6,998 nt of DNA from Pedosphaera sp. (GTDB lineage: Bacteria > Verrucomicrobiota > Verrucomicrobiia > Limisphaerales > Pedosphaeraceae). This document shows positions 6,273 to 6,998 of this stretch, one piece after another. Each line of letters begins with the position of its first letter. Position 1 is the stretch's first letter. The stretch spans positions 1 through 6,998 of the forward strand of contig JAQGOT010000034.1 of the NCBI GenBank assembly GCA_028293465.1. The letters are read 5' to 3'. The notes below the pieces were generated by a model. It had not been told where the DNA came from, searched no databases, and was given only the letters and a program-made list of their open reading frames with translations. Both the position numbers and the translations under genes were made by a program.

Positions 6273-6998
6273 AACCGGTTGGAGGAAGCTGAGCAAAGCT
6301 TCCGGGAAGCGTTGCGGATCGACGGCGACGAGACGGAAGCGCACTTCCATTATGCCGTTTTGCTGAGAAACCAGAAGCGGCTGTACGAGGCGGAGGAACA
6401 TTGCAAGGAAGCACTCCGGACGGACCCGGATCATGTGAACGCTTGCGCCGTTTATGCGCTGGTGCTCGAGGAACAAAACCGGCTTCCGGAGGCGATGGAG
6501 TATTACCAGGAGGCGTTCCGCATCAACCCCAATGATTCAGCGTTGCACTGCAACTACGCAATCCTGGCCGGGAAACAAAAGCGGCTGGAGGAATCGGAGC
6601 AGCATTACGGGGAGGCGCTGCGTCTCGACCCGGCCAACGCGGAGGCTCATTACTATTATGCCATCCTGCTCGGCGAGCAGGGCCGGCTTGAAGCAGCGGA
6701 GCGGCATTATCAAAAGGGTTTGCGTCTCAGCCCCGGCCACGCGGAAATGCATAACAACTACGCGGCCTTCCTGTTGCGGCTGGACCGGCTCAAGGAAGCG
6801 GAACACCACTGGCAGGCAGCTTTGCGGGCCAATCCCGGCTATGCCCAGGTCCATTACAATTACGCCATTCTGCTGGCCCGCCAAGCTCGGCTGACGGAGG
6901 CGGAGGCGCATTACCAAGCGGCGCTACGGATCAATCCCAAGGACCCGGAAGCGCACAACGATTATGCCGTCTTCCTGATGGAGCAGAACCAGATCGAG
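6240..6998 (+). repeat. 102-bp-periodic TPR-coding tandem array
   Basis: Units of 34 codons start at 6240, 6342, 6444, 6546, 6648, 6750, 6852 and 6954, the last one partial. The period is exact: no unit has an insertion or deletion, including the unit that carries the TGA. Copies agree at the protein level (Y4, L8, Q11, R13-L14, E16-A17, A28-L29, P33) but differ widely at the DNA level, so this is an old protein repeat and not a recent DNA duplication. The array runs off the right edge, so its full length is unknown. Confidence 0.8.
6273..6998 (+). CDS. Continuation of the TPR array beyond the in-frame TGA (3' end outside window)
   Basis: The frame stays open from the codon after the TGA to the window edge and codes for uninterrupted TPR repeats: the rest of the broken unit, six complete 34-residue units and 15 residues of a seventh. 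Each unit carries the pattern 'xYAxLLxxQxRLxEAExxYxxALRxxP', for example 'NYAILAGKQKRLEESEQHY'. TPR arrays bind proteins or peptides and often sense partners in signalling or immune proteins. No convincing independent start is visible. Possible restarts are TTG at 6279, GTG at 6435 and ATG at 6495; all fall inside repeat units and none has a clear ribosome binding site. It is best read as the severed C-terminal part of the preceding gene, possibly untranslated, or translated by readthrough if the stop is real. Confidence 0.65.

Noticed and set aside
6454..6894. 146-codon Arg/Thr-rich plus-strand frame and its minus-strand counterpart inside the TPR array
   Set aside because: Their apparent repetition simply mirrors the 102-bp TPR period read in the wrong frame; the composition is typical of shadow frames.
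6240..6998. Regular 102-bp spacing as a CRISPR-like or DNA-level tandem repeat
   Set aside because: The units are not conserved as DNA, there are no constant repeats with variable spacers, and the period is explained by 34-residue TPR units.

Overview
The window looks like bacterial chromosome with moderately high GC and six recognisable genes, plus one gene remnant and a severed repeat array. The small tetratricopeptide (TPR) protein, the orphan DUF4118 histidine kinase and the atypical SDR enzyme suggest Verrucomicrobiota (Pedosphaera/Limisphaerales-like). That placement rests on recall of protein style, not on a search. None of the assigned starts has a strong Shine-Dalgarno sequence, so start choices rely mainly on protein features. 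There is no tRNA, rRNA, CRISPR array, transposase or integrase, and no gene-free stretch longer than about 170 bases.

Layout: (1) 1-1467, plus strand: 3' part of an atypical short-chain dehydrogenase with a four-cysteine knuckle in front of the Rossmann domain. (2) 1468-1537: short convergent gap with a hairpin. (3) 1538-4438, all minus strand, read from right to left: a membrane sensor histidine kinase, a lipoprotein, a small TPR protein, and the C-terminal remnant of an isoprenylcysteine-methyltransferase-like membrane protein. (4) 4439-4575: divergent gap. (5) 4576-6998, plus strand: a small single-pass membrane protein, then a gene coding for a nucleotide-binding-like (nucleoside deoxyribosyltransferase/TIR-like) domain followed by a long TPR array that runs off the right edge.

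The most notable feature is the last gene. Its N-terminal domain has the 'NVVFEYGYAKAL' signature of NDT/TIR-like folds. It is joined to TPR repeats, an effector-plus-sensor architecture known from bacterial immune and signalling proteins. The reading frame is cut by one in-frame TGA at 6270-6272, at residue 11 of a 34-residue TPR unit. At least seven further units follow in the same frame and exact register. The gene is therefore a fresh nonsense mutant, a sequencing error, or a protein made in two forms. No companion gene, such as a nucleotide cyclase, is visible, so a defence role is inference only.
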